Shown here one piece after another: positions 38,842 to 48,321 of a stretch of DNA of 64,000 nt (the first letter of the stretch is position 1; every line of letters begins with the position of its first letter). The notes beneath the pieces were generated by a model, which searched no databases, had not been told where the DNA came from, and saw only the letters and a program-made list of their open reading frames with translations. This DNA comes from Paulinella micropora (lineage: Eukaryota > Cercozoa > Imbricatea > Euglyphida > Paulinellidae), in assembly GCA_019918135.1 (NCBI GenBank), contig WBZZ01002865.1, forward strand, positions 207,001-271,000, written 5' to 3'. A program made the position numbers and the translations under genes.

Positions 38842-39054
38842 TGCTTGGTTTTCTTTCTTGTCTGTGAGTCAACAGCCCTAGCTTGTGCGCCTTGCACTCT
38901 TCTTTTTTTTTCTCTATTTCTCCTTACTTGGCCGCAAACAAAAGGGACAAGGGGGAAAGGGGGGCACCCCCCCCCTGCCGCAAAAAAGGGGCGGAGAAGG
39001 GGGCCACACAGTTTGCCGGGTGTGTGTACGGGGAGGGGGGGGGGGGGGGGCTGT

Positions 39055-39365
39055 CGTAGCACAAAATCCCCGCCCGCCGGCGTTGGCCCAGAAACTAGCG
39101 CAGTCGCCCAGTCTTCGTGGTTGTTGAACCTGCCCAGAGACATTTGGGCGCTGATAAGAGAACTGCAGGGTGCAGAAGAAGCAGTCCGACTTGCTCTAGT
39201 GTGTCGCGGATCTCTGGAAATCGTTAAGAGCAGTGAGTTTCGCAAGCCAATTGCAGGAACAGGGGGTGGCCGCTACACTCCTACGGCTTAGCGAGGATGT
39301 CCGCGACAACAATGAAGGACAGCAGAGAGGCGTCCCCTCGCCCCAAGAACTTGGTCGATTCCTAG
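39055..39365 (+). CDS. F-box-like small protein, candidate intron, no ATG
   Basis: The frame from about 39055 carries WLLNLPRDIWALIRELQG and AVRLALVCRGSLEIV, close to an F-box (LP.DIW..I, then RLALVCR). It has no upstream ATG. Removing a GT-AG intron at 39233-39291 (donor GTGAGT, acceptor GCTTAG, 59 nt) keeps phase and ends at a TAG at 39363-39365. Alternatively the frame shifts by one base at 39236 and continues to 39445. The upstream sequence is a G run ending TCGTAG, which could be another acceptor. F-boxes recruit targets to SCF ubiquitin ligases. May be a remnant. Confidence 0.45.
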
Positions 39366-39620
39366 ACGCGCTGACGCTCCCGGGAGATGTTGGCTGCCCA
39401 ACTCAAGTTTCAAAGGTTCAAGAAGATCACTTACACAACGCATAATTAGGCTGTTGCCTTTTCCGTGGGGTCAAGCTATTCCTTTTTCAACATGTACTCT
39501 TTCGGGGCTTTGCTAGACCTATCTAGGACTTAAAGCTAGCTTGCCAATCGTATTATCTCAAGAGAAAATTAATGTATTTAAAATGCTTAAGAAAGACTGA
39601 CAAAACAAACAAGAGCCAAA

Positions 39621-39977
39621 ATGATCGGCTGGGAAGTAGAGCGCCTATTTTTCAAATTGGACGACGATGGCGCCGCCAAACTGATAGTATGGAAGTGTAT
39701 TGCGACCTTCCTCTTTGCCTTGTCAGCCTTTTTGCCCTGCTGCCCCTCTCGGCAGTATCACATAACACCCGCAAAAAAAAGACCTCTTCCCACGCTTCCA
39801 AGCCGCGCCGCGCCCACGCCTCTTCCGTACAGGCTCGCTTGGAAGGGCAGGGAATGTCAGGGGGCAAGTGCACGTGAACGCGCCGCCCGGGCCAGTGAGG
39901 GGTGGGGGGGGGGGCGTAAACCCCCCACCCCGATCTTTGTGGTGGCGGGATTCCTTTTTTTGCACATAGGTTTGTAA
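39621..39977 (+). CDS. Doubtful small membrane ORF
   Basis: 118 residues from ATG 39621 with one hydrophobic segment (LIVWKCIATFLFALSAFLPCC). The rest runs through a low-complexity G-rich tract. An AT-rich leader (TTAATGTATTTAAAATG) lies upstream. Weak support. Confidence 0.25.
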   Translation: MIGWEVERLFFKLDDDGAAKLIVWKCIATFLFALSAFLPCCPSRQYHITPAKKRPLPTLPSRAAPTPLPYRLAWKGRECQGASARERAARASEGWGGGRKPPTPIFVVAGFLFLHIGL

Positions 39978-39978
39978 A

Positions 39979-40087
39979 GCGTGATATGGTCGATAAATGC
40001 AAAAAGCAGCCAATTTTCTCTGCACACTGCATCAGTGTTCAAGTCCTTGCAGAAGTCCCCTCGAGTACTGCCTTTTCCGACCGTATC
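39979..40087. mobile_element. Short hairpin element (MITE-like), copy 3
   Basis: GTGATATGGTCGATAAATGC at the left and CCTTTTCCGACCGTATCTG at the right; ~70 bp centre. The left flank (TTTTTTGCACATAGGTTTGT) is shared with 49962-49987. It overlaps the 3' end of the kelch gene, whose last codons and stop lie inside it. Confidence 0.6.
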
Positions 40088-41318
40088 TGTTCACCGCATT
40101 CGGCCACGGCGCACCCGGCCAGGGTGATGCTGACAGGCATGCTGGCTACGGCGTGCCACGCGTTCTGTTGCTCATTATAGCGCTCTACGCTGGCCAAGGG
40201 CTCCTGGTTGGTGTCGGTGCCTCCCAGCACGTACAACTCCCCGTTGAGAACCGCCGCGCACGAGTCTTCGCGCGCCTCGCGCATTAGCGCAACCTCGTTC
40301 CAGGCGTTCAGGGCTGGGTCGTAGCGCTCGACCGACCTGAGAGTGCGGCCTCCGGCGGCCAGCCCCCCGATGGCGTACAACCTCCCCTTCAGCACCGCCG
40401 ATGAGCAACCCCACCGAGCGATCGTCAGCGGAGCCACCGCCACCCACCCGCGGCCGTGCTCCAGGTCTCTCTTCTCCGCGTGGTCGAGGATCCTGTTGTC
40501 GTCGTCTATGCCGCCAAATACGTACGCGTGCCCGTCCAGCACGGCCCCGCCAAAGTAGCCCCTGGGCCGGGACATGCTGTTGGCCTTGGACCAGCTGTTG
40601 GAAACTACGTCGTACCGCAGGACGTCGGGGACGTATCTTCCCTGGCAAGATCCGCCCAGTACGTACAGGCTCCTGCCCAAGGGCAGCGCGGAGAAACCGA
40701 CAGTTTCGAGCTCTGCGCCGGCGATACTCGAGCGCGCTTGCGTTAGAGAGGCGCAGCGCGTCCATGTGCTGTTCTTGGGGTTGTAGCAGTGCGTAGCAGC
40801 AAGCCGGTCGTGGCCGCCCGGCGCCCCCCCGCCGTACCCGCCTCGACTTTTAGCGCGCTCTGGCCGCGTAACCTCTGTAACTCCTGCTTGTGCCGGCCTA
40901 TCATCTTGTGTACTTGGAACAGCTGCCTGCTGAGGTCGTGCTCCTGCCCGTAATCGCTGTTTTCTATGCGGAGGCGCAGCGCCTCGCTGTCGACGTTCAG
41001 GGCCTTCACGTCCTGTTCTCGCCTGCTGATTTCGGTCTCTAGCTGGCGCCAGGCTCCCGTGCTCGCTTCGGGCAAGCCGCGCCACTTCGTGTGCATGCTC
41101 TCCAGCGTCAGCGTGATCTTGCCATCGCTTTCCGTGAGCGTGACTTCAAGGCCCACCGCGCCGTCGTCCTGCTGCTCTGCAAAGCGGCCTCCGGGCGGCT
41201 TGCACAGCTGCTCTACATTGTGAAGCAGATCCTCGAACAGCTTGATCGTGTGCTGCGGAGTTGCCTCGACAGTTGGCGTTTCTGGCTGCACCAGCTTTCT
41301 TTTCTTGCAGCTAGACAT
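40039..41318 (-). CDS. Second kelch-repeat protein, one frameshift
   Basis: ATG 41318 opens a coiled-coil N-terminus (MSSCKKRKLVQPE; RQLFQVHKMIGRHKQELQRLRG) parallel to the 37333-38841 protein. The frame breaks near 40830 in a C7 run (G7 on the coding strand). Kelch repeats continue in a second frame to 40039 (LYVLGGSCQG, AYVFGGIDD, LYAIGGLAAG, LYVLGGTD). Relative to the paralog the first kelch blade is shortened. A one-base homopolymer error would restore most of the gene, so it may be intact in reality. Its C-terminus runs into a MITE-like element. Confidence 0.8.
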
Positions 41319-41399
41319 CTACCCCCTCACTTTTATTGTTTATTCCAGCTTGTCTGTAGCGCCTTTTCTTTTCGGCCTGTAGTTGAGGGAGGGGCGCCC

Positions 41400-41759
41400 C
41401 GCCCTCCCTTTTTCATTTCCGAGCTCCGACGAAGGGCAGACCCCCGTTTGCTGGCGGCATTGCGCGCAAAAAGCGCCCCGGGGCACTGCGTCTTCAATGG
41501 TTCTGTCCTGCAACTCGATCCCGCTAGCCTGCTGAAGCGCCAGCAGGCAGGGCAAGGGTCTGCGGAGTGGCAGGGGCGGGCGGCAGAGGCAGAGGCAAAG
41601 TTAGCACAGGTCCAGCAGCAGTCTCAGCTGCTGCGGACCATTGCCGACGAAGCCGTCAGGCAGGTGCTACAAGATAAAAAGAAAATCGCGAGAGAACAGC
41701 AAGAACGCGAGAGCTGGCAGAGGAGAGCTCAGGCGGCGGAAGCCGCGCTAGGAAAGTAA
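41400..41759 (+). CDS. Coiled-coil ORF without ATG, possible gene remnant
   Basis: An open frame with normal composition (RADPRLLAALRAKSAPGHCVFNGSVLQLDP) ends in a long Glu/Gln/Arg helix (AAEAEAKLAQVQQQSQLL; KKKIAREQQERESWQRRAQAAEAALGK). The only in-frame ATG lies inside the opposite kelch gene at 41091, so either a 5' exon is missing or this is a fragment. Confidence 0.4.
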   Translation, partial: RPPFFISELRRRADPRLLAALRAKSAPGHCVFNGSVLQLDPASLLKRQQAGQGSAEWQGRAAEAEAKLAQVQQQSQLLRTIADEAVRQVLQDKKKIAREQQERESWQRRAQAAEAALGK

Positions 41760-41820
41760 AAAAAAATCCTTGCAAAAGGGGGGCAAGCAGTCCCCTGCCC
41801 CCTCCCCTTTTTTCCTCCCT

Positions 41821-41909
41821 ATGTGTGCGCCTGGAATGATATGGCCGAAAAAATGCAGTATCGCCAAAAGCCTGGGAACGCTGCCTTTTTCGGCCATATC
41901 ATATGCACA
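41821..41909. mobile_element. Short hairpin element (MITE-like), copy 4
   Basis: TGATATGGCCGAAAAAATGC and CCTTTTTCGGCCATATCATA inverted repeats. The internal sequence (CAGTATCGCCAAAAGCCTGGGAACGC-like) is close to copy 2, including the outer GTGTGCGCCTGG / ATGCACAG flanks. Confidence 0.75.
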
Positions 41910-42835
41910 GACCGCCAAGCCGCAATATTTTGCGCTATCAAGAAAGTACCAAAAAACAAGAGCCTCACAACCCCCGACGCCGCCCTGTCCGTGCCATGGC
42001 TCGGCCACCGTGCGCAAGATCCGCTGGAATATGAAAAGAGGGAGGGGGAGCGCTTTGCCGGTGTAAAAGAATTAATAAAACGAAATACTTGACAAAGTTT
42101 TAATCTTCGGCACTGAAAACTAAGAGAGGAAGGGGGCGGGGAGGCTCAATCTGTCTCTCCCCCCGTCGGTAAGAGGGAAGGGGGAGAGAAGAAGAGGCAG
42201 AGGGAAAGGGCAGAGGCCGCGCCAGGAAAACGTAATTTACGCTGAATTAAAGCTCGACAGCCTTACGCTCTGGCACTGAAAACTAGGAGCAGAGCACCGT
42301 GCTCCAGCACGACCTGCGGCGAATGGATGGGCGGTGGTCAATGTGCCAGGGGGACAAGAGCCCCTTCACTTACCCCGACGGCTTCCTGTCGGTGCCATAG
42401 CGCAGCCACCGTGCGCAAGGTCCGCGGAAATACGAAAAGAGGAAAAAAGCTTTTTTTGCCCGACAACAAAGGGAACAGACGGGGAGGAGAGAGGGAGAAA
42501 GGGGGAGGGAAGAAGAAGGGGGAAGGGATGTGCTTCCACACCGTCCCCCCTCTCGTCCTTTGTTTGCGTGTGCAGAGGGAAGGCAGGGGCGCGCCAAGAA
42601 AGTGCAAGAAAAATCACGCTGAATTAAAACTCGACAAAGCATCACACTTGACACTTGCAACGGCACCCTCAGGCTGCCACAGCATCCGGCCCACTACCCC
42701 GACGGCGTCCTGTCCGTGCCATAGCTCGACCACCGTGCGCAAGGTCAGAAAAATATGAAAAGAGGTGGGGGGGGGCGCGCTAAAAATGTAAAAGGAATTA
42801 ATAAAAAGAAATCCTTGACAAAGTTTTAATCTTCG

Positions 42836-43075
42836 GTGCGGGCCGAGGGCAGCCCAAGTAGTTACGAGGTTGAAGCTCTGCGTTCCAAAGTCACGCGACA
42901 GCAGCACTGTCCGGAAAGTGGCAAAGAGCTGGCACAGAAAAGTGTCGGTCAAGCCTTTGACTTCTTGCGGCCCGGGGTTCTGGTGGCCGCGCAGCAATAC
43001 CGAAACTTTCCTAAATGCAATCCAAGCTGCTATCGACGCCTGCAACCACCAAGATTTCAAGCCGGCGTTTGAAAC
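42836..43075 (+). pseudogene. Degraded copy of the 30284-31228 gene
   Basis: 42836-42900 matches 30445-30500 (both encode AxGSxSSYxV) and 42965-43075 matches 31005-31110 (TCTGGTGGCCGCG, CAATACCGA, CCAAGCTGCTAT). The middle ~500 bp and both ends are missing, and the two pieces are not in a usable frame. Confidence 0.75.
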
Positions 43076-43273
43076 TACATTTTTTACACCGGCGAAGCGC
43101 GCCCTTCCGCATATCCTTGCTGAGGGGAGAGGCAGGGAAGGAGGAGCAGGGGCGCGCTTCGCCGGTGTAATTTACGCTGAATTAAAGCTCGACAAGGCAT
43201 TATCGCTAAAGCACGAGTACGACAGACAGACAGCGCGCTTTCTTTCCTTTCCCAGAGATGGTCTTTTCTCTGT

Positions 43274-43345
43274 CTCAGAGAGTGCGCCGCCTCATTGGAG
43301 AAGTCACTCGTCGTATGACTTAAACGGAGTTTGTGGTCGAGACAC
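43274..43345. repeat. Inverted repeat partner of 52290-52350
   Basis: CTCATTGGAGAAGTCACTCG and TTAAACGGAGTTTGT recur in reverse complement near 52290-52350. Confidence 0.7.
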
Positions 43346-43670
43346 GACCCCGGGGAGGGGGGCGCCCCCCCCCCTTTTTTCCTCTTCCCTCTCCTTGAGC
43401 CCCCTGAGCCCGGGGGGCTCAAAGAACAGGGGGCTCAAGGAGCAGAGAAAGCTTTTAATTTGAGTTTAACCTGTAGACTTGAGCCTGTGCACGTACCAGC
43501 AAGCCCCCATGTAGACTTTCGAGTAAGTTTCCCAAACCTTTGCGCGTAAATTCAGTGCCATATTATTCAGTGGCAAACTTCAAGATTTTGTCGAGCTTTT
43601 AAGTCAGCGTAAATTCTCTTTTTTTTTGTACTCTCCAGCGGGGCGCGATATGGGCAAATTTTGGACGTGA

Positions 43671-43811
43671 TACAGTCCAGCCGGGCAGTACGTCTGAGAC
43701 TTCCCGGGGAAACAGCCGTAAGCGCCGATTTGGCGCCAAAATCTACTTGCGCAAAAAGAAAATCCCACACAGACGCTCGGCTGGGCCGCCGCGAGGAAGA
43801 CCTGTTGTAGC
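43671..43811. repeat. Direct repeat, copy 1 (copy 2 at 44149-44293)
   Basis: Shares GCCGGGCAGTACGTCTGAG, GGGGAAACAGCCGTAAGCG, TTTGGCGCCAAAATCTACTT and CGCTCGGCTGGGCCGCCG with 44149-44293, in the same order. Both copies run into the same 18-bp tandem repeat. Confidence 0.85.
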
Positions 43812-43957
43812 CCTCCCTCTCACTTTCGTCGCCCCTCTCACTCTCATCGCCCCTCTCACTTTCGTCGCCCCTCTCACTCTCATCGCCCCTCTCACTTTCG
43901 TCGCCCCTCTCACTTTCATCGCCCCTCTCACCTTCGTCGCCCCTCTCACCTTTGTCG
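43812..43957. repeat. 18-bp tandem repeat, about eight copies
   Basis: Unit CCTCTCACTTTCGTCGCC with T/C variants (CTCTCATCG, ACCTTCG). It is a multiple of three, and on the minus strand reads as repeated ERGDES hexapeptides. A shorter array of about three units is at 44288-44344. Confidence 0.88.
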
Positions 43958-44148
43958 TCCCGCTCCCCTTTGCTCGGCACCTCCCTGCCTCTAGGAAAGG
44001 TGAGAGGGCCGAAAAACATTTTCGTGTGAGTAAAAGGCCCGCGGGTTTCTCCCCCACGGGAAAGCGTCCGATTTCTCTGGTAGCCGCCGGAACGATCCCA
44101 GCTAAATTTGGCGCCAATTTGTGCCGTCCGGAGGTAGGGTGCGTCCGG

Positions 44149-44293
44149 CAGGGTCCGGCCGGGCAGTACGTCTGAGTCTTCCTGGGGAAACAGCCGTAAG
44201 CGTCAATTTGGCGCCAAAATCTACTTGCGCAACAAGAAAATCCCACACAAACGCTCGGCTGGGCCGCCGTGAGGAAGACCTGTTGTAGCCCTC
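44149..44293. repeat. Direct repeat, copy 2
   Basis: Second copy of 43671-43811, followed by about three 18-bp units. Confidence 0.85.
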
Positions 44294-46823
44294 CCTCTCA
44301 CTCTCGTCGCCCCTCTCACTTTCGTCGCCCCTCTCACCTTTGTCCTCTGCTTATTCCTCCCTCCTCCCCCCTCCCCTCATCCCTTGTTTGCGCGTGCAAA
44401 CGCGTTCCAAAAAAAATTGTTGCGTTCCACTTTTCATATTCCCGCAGATATTTCCGCATATCCTTGCAGAGGGGAGAGGCAGGGAAGGAGGAGCAGGGGC
44501 GCGCTTCGCCGGTGTAATTTACGCTGAATTAAAGCTCGACGGTGTCCTGTCCGTGCCATAGCTCGGCCACCGTGCGCAAGACCTGCGGAAATATGAAAAG
44601 AGGAAAAAAAATTTGCCCAACAACAAAGAGAACAGACGGGGGAAATGAAGAAGGGGAAAGGTTTAGTGGAGGCGTTGCATGTATAACGTATTTATTTTGT
44701 TTGTAGCTTCTGCGCCATTCACTCTCCCCCCTTCCCCTCCCTTGCTCCTTGAGCCTCCCGGGCGTAGGGGGGGGTGTGGAGTAGAGAGGAGAGAAGAAGA
44801 GGCAAGAGAGGGGGGGGAAAGAGGGAGAGCACGAATTGTCTTAGTCCCCCTTCTGAGAACAGGGAGTGGGAGAGGGAAGTGAGAGTGGTAGGGGCGCGCT
44901 AAGAATATACAAGAAGAATCCCTGACAAAGTTTAATCTTGGCACTGAGAACCAAGAAAGTGTAAGAAAAGTCTACGCTGAATTAAAACTCGACGGTCGTA
45001 CACTTGAGCACTGACAAATAGGAGCGGAGCACCGTGCCCCTGCGGCGAATGGATGGGCGGTGGTCAATTTGTTAGGAGGACAAGGGCTTCACTGTCTGAG
45101 AATCGGGGGCGGGAACCGCAGAGGGAGAGCAGGGGCGCGCTAAGAAATGTACAAGAAATTAAAAAAGATCCATGACAAAGTTGTAATCTTGGCACTGAAA
45201 ACTAAGAGAGGAAGGGGTCAAGGGGAGGATTAATCTATCTTCCCCCTCCCCCCCCCCCCACCTCCTTTCGTCCCTTGTTGGCGCGTGCAAACACGTTCCA
45301 ATTTTTTTTCCACTTTTCATATTCCTGCAGATATTTCCGCAGATCTTGCGCACCGTGCTCCAGCACAACCCTGCGGCGGATGGTACTGTCCTCGTGGTCA
45401 ATGCGCTAGGAGGACAAAAGCCTCATTACCCCGACGGCGCCCTGCCAGTGCCATGGCTCGGCCACTGTGCGCAAGGTCAGAAAAATATGCAGTGGAACAT
45501 TTTTTTTTACCCGACAACAAAGGGAACAGACGGGGGGATGGGAGAAGGACGAGGGGAGAAGGGGGGAGGGGAGCACAACCTGCCCCCTTCTTCTCCCTTT
45601 CTATATTCCCCTCCCCGCCTGTTCCCTTTGTTGTCGGGCAAATTTTTTTCCTATTTTCATATTTTTCTGACCTTGCGCACGGTAGCCGAGCCATGGCACG
45701 GTGCTCCGCTCCTAGTTTTCAGTGACCCCCAGGTGTAAGGCAATCGAGCTTTGATGCAACGTATTCTTTTTTGCACTCTCTTGGCGCGCGAGCAGAGCAC
45801 AGACGGTGCCGGCTAGGGTTCTGGCATAGGGTACCGCAGCAACATAACGTGGGCCGGATGCCGCGGCAGCCTGAGGGTGCTGTTTCAATTGTCAAGTTGT
45901 AATGCCTTGTCGAGTTTTAATTCAGCGTGATTGTTCTTGATTGTTCTTGCACTTTCTTGACGCCCCCGGCCCCCTTCCTCTCTCCCCTGAGCTCAGTGCC
46001 AATATTACAACCTTGTCTTGGATTTTTTTAATTCTTTTTTGTACACCGGCGAAGCGCGCCCCCGCCTCCCCCCCCTCTCCCGCTCCCGATTCTCAGGCAC
46101 TGAGAACAGGGAGCGGGAGAGGGAAAAGGCAGGGGCCGCGCCAAGAAAACGTAATTTACGCTGAATTAAAGCTCGACGGTCGTACACTCGGGCACTGAAA
46201 ACTAAGAGCAGAGCACCGTGCTTCCAGCACGACCTGCGGCGAATGGATGGGCGGTGGTCAATGTGCCAGGAGGACAGGGGGGGGGGGGGGGGAGAACAAG
46301 GGATGTGCTTTCGACCTGCGGCGAATGGATGTGCTTTCCCCCGCCCCCGACTGTCTGAGAATCGGGAGGGCAGGGCGCGCTAAGAAATGTACAAAAAAAT
46401 TTAAAAAAAATCCGTGACAAAGTTGTAATCTTGGCACTGAAAACTAAGAGGGGAAGGGGCCGGGGAGGATTAATCTATCTTTTCCCCCCAGCAGTCGGAG
46501 GGAAGGGGCAAAGGCGCCCGGCATAGGGGGGGGGGGGGGGAATCACTCTCCTTCCTCTTTCTCCTCCCCCTCCCTCCCTTCGTCCCTCGTTTGCGCGTGC
46601 AAACGCATCCCAAGAAAAAATCGGATTGGATTGAAATCTAGGAAGGCAAACCCCCCTGAGACCGGCAGACAGCTGGGAGAGAGAAAGGGCAGCACGCGGC
46701 ACATCCCCCGCGAAAGCAAATGTACTCGTAATTTTAATAAAAGTTTGGACAAAGCCGTGGTAAGAATCCACAGAATGGACAATCGAGCCCCACTAGAGGA
46801 ATGAGGAGGGCCACTAGTTTGTT

Positions 46824-47306
46824 TTACACGGCCGCCCGCAGGTGATACTCTGCCTCGGGCAACACATAACAAAAACGGAAGCGGTCCCTGTAGCAGAGCC
46901 CCTGGACGACCAAAACGCAACAAAAGCCTAAGCCGCCCGAGCGCAGCCAGGCCGGCCAGTTCGCCGGCGCCAGGTAAAAGATAGTGCCTAGGAGCAAGTA
47001 CAAGGGCCAATGATGCAGATGGCACCAAAAAAAGCCCGTCTCGTCGCCGGCTTTAGCCGCTCCCGGCCGCGCAAACAGCCAGGCACTACCCGCGGCGTGC
47101 CGCCTGGCTGCCTTGCACAGCCGGACGCGCAGACTACACGGTTTATAGCGTTTGCGGTCCAGCCCCGGCAGCAGCACAAAAAAGAGCAACCACCAGCACA
47201 CGGCAGCATAGACGCCAACACAGAAGGCCAGCGTCTGGAACGAGGCCGGCCACACCTCGTCCGTGACCGGGGCGAGCGAGGGGGGGAGAGGGCAGGGTAG
47301 TCTCAT
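46824..47306 (-). CDS. Small multi-pass membrane protein, unknown
   Basis: 160 residues, ATG 47306. Three hydrophobic segments (FCVGVYAAVCWWLLFFVLLPGL; HWPLYLLLGTIFYLAPANWPAWL; GLGFCCVLVVQGLCY) with a basic loop between the first two (DRKRYKPCSLRVRLCKAARRH). No family recognised. Neighbours are a repeat mosaic downstream and a divergently transcribed H3-like gene upstream. Confidence 0.65.
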   Translation of the reverse strand: MRLPCPLPPSLAPVTDEVWPASFQTLAFCVGVYAAVCWWLLFFVLLPGLDRKRYKPCSLRVRLCKAARRHAAGSAWLFARPGAAKAGDETGFFWCHLHHWPLYLLLGTIFYLAPANWPAWLRSGGLGFCCVLVVQGLCYRDRFRFCYVLPEAEYHLRAAV

Positions 47307-47477
47307 GTTTGCTTGTAACAGACAGCAAGAGAAAGAGGGGAAGAAGTGCCAGCCAATAAAAAATCTTTTCTTTTATTTTTTCTTCTTTATTTTGTTGCTC
47401 GTGTTTCAGCCATAGAACCATTGCACCCGCAGTTCGCGGACAGAGGCGACGGCCGACAGCAGGCCCGCGAAGGGTAG

Positions 47478-47506
47478 CGGGGGGGGGGGGCGCCCCCCCC
47501 CCCCCC
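47478..47506. repeat. G-run/C-run hairpin
   Basis: About a dozen G, CGC, about fourteen C: perfect palindrome in the divergent spacer between the membrane-protein and H3-like genes. Confidence 0.8.
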
Positions 47507-47594
47507 CGTTCTTCTCGTCCTCCCCCGAAGAAGAACGAGCAAGAAGAAGTTTTTTGTGTAGCCAGCCACATAATTGCTTTTGGTTTGTTTTTCT

Positions 47595-48296
47595 ATGGGT
47601 CGCTTCAAGACTTTGGCTTTGAGTCGGACGGGAGGCACAGCGCCCAGAAAGCATCTTGCCCTCCAAGTAGCCAAGCGCAAGCCACGCCAAGGTCCGCCAC
47701 ACAACTCTCCCCCCCCCTACCCTCCCCCGCCAAGCTGGGCCAAAAAGAACACGCGAACACGCGCACACACGCGCGCGCGTTGATTGGTTGGGCCTGCAGG
47801 CCGGACCAAGCCTTCGGTAGCGGCCGAGGTATCACGGCCCTGGGATGCGGAGAGTCTGCAGGCCCTAGACGAAGAGCGTGAAGAGATCCGGAGGGCGTTC
47901 CACCAGGCCGTCCAGGCTGATGACCGCACCCGAGGGGAAAAGTACGCGGTCCTGCTACAGGAGAAGCACCTCAGCATCTGCACTCGGCTACAGCAGTTTG
48001 TAGAAAACCACCACTGCGCAGAGCAGGCGCGCCTTTATGCGGAGGAAGCCTTCGACGAGTTAGGGGGTGATTGTCTCATCAGGGAGGCCTACATGGCGTT
48101 TCAGTGCTTGCATGGCGAAAGTGCACTGGACCTCGCCGGGTACATCGACAGCAACGCCTGGGGTTTGCTGCTGGACGCGCTGGGGCTGACCAGGGCCAAG
48201 TATGTCAAGATGTTGCAACGTCTGGAACAGAGCGGGGCGGCGCCCCCCAGCACCCCCACCAGCCCTCGCTCTCTCTTGTGTGCGCTCTCTTGTTGA
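47595..48296 (+). CDS. Protein with histone H3-tail-like N-terminus, one candidate intron
   Basis: ATG 47595 encodes MGRFKTLALSRTGGTAPRK then HLALQVAKRK. Aligned without gaps to the canonical H3 tail it keeps R2, K4, A7, T11, G12, G13, A15, P16, R17, K18, L20, A21 and A25; K9, K14 and K27 are replaced. An in-frame TGA follows at 47781. A GT-AG intron at 47692-47799 (108 nt, pyrimidine-rich, acceptor CCTGCAG) removes it in phase, giving 197 residues. The downstream part has no ATG of its own near its start, supporting the join. The rest (LDEEREEIRRAFHQAVQ, KHLSICTRLQQFVEN) is helical but does not look like the H3 histone fold. AATAAA at 48309. Possibly a histone-tail mimic; function is inferred. 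Confidence 0.65.
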
Positions 48297-48308
48297 GTTT
48301 TGGTGGAG

Positions 48309-48314
48309 AATAAA
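48309..48314 (+). terminator. AATAAA after the H3-like gene
   Basis: AATAAA 13 bases after the stop at 48296, immediately before the start of the next gene (ATG 48322). Confidence 0.5.
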
Positions 48315-48321
48315 AAAAAAG

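Larger units (their letters stand above)
41910..46823. other. Gene-poor mosaic of short interspersed repeats
   Basis: Nearly 5 kb with no convincing intact gene. At least four short motifs recur in changing order and orientation. R1: ACGCTGAATTAAA plus CTCGAC (42245, 42620, 43178, 44518, 44975, 46155; reversed at 43595, 45745, 45915). R2: GGCACTGAAAACTAAGAG (42107, 45189, 46433). R3: GACCTGCGGCGAATGGATGG (42311, 46230). R4: CCACCGTGCGCAAGGTC (42407, 42730). Some copies end in GGCGCGC(C/T)AAGAAA. It reads as a graveyard or recombination hot zone. Confidence 0.7.

Noticed and set aside
43747..44175. Long plus-strand ORF through the 18-bp array
   Set aside because: Created by the minisatellite and its duplicated leader; the composition is that of the repeat and no start or domain supports it.
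47784..48296. H3 histone fold in the C-terminal part
   Set aside because: No match to the H3 alphaN or alpha2 landmarks such as the KLPFQRLVREI helix; only the tail resembles H3.
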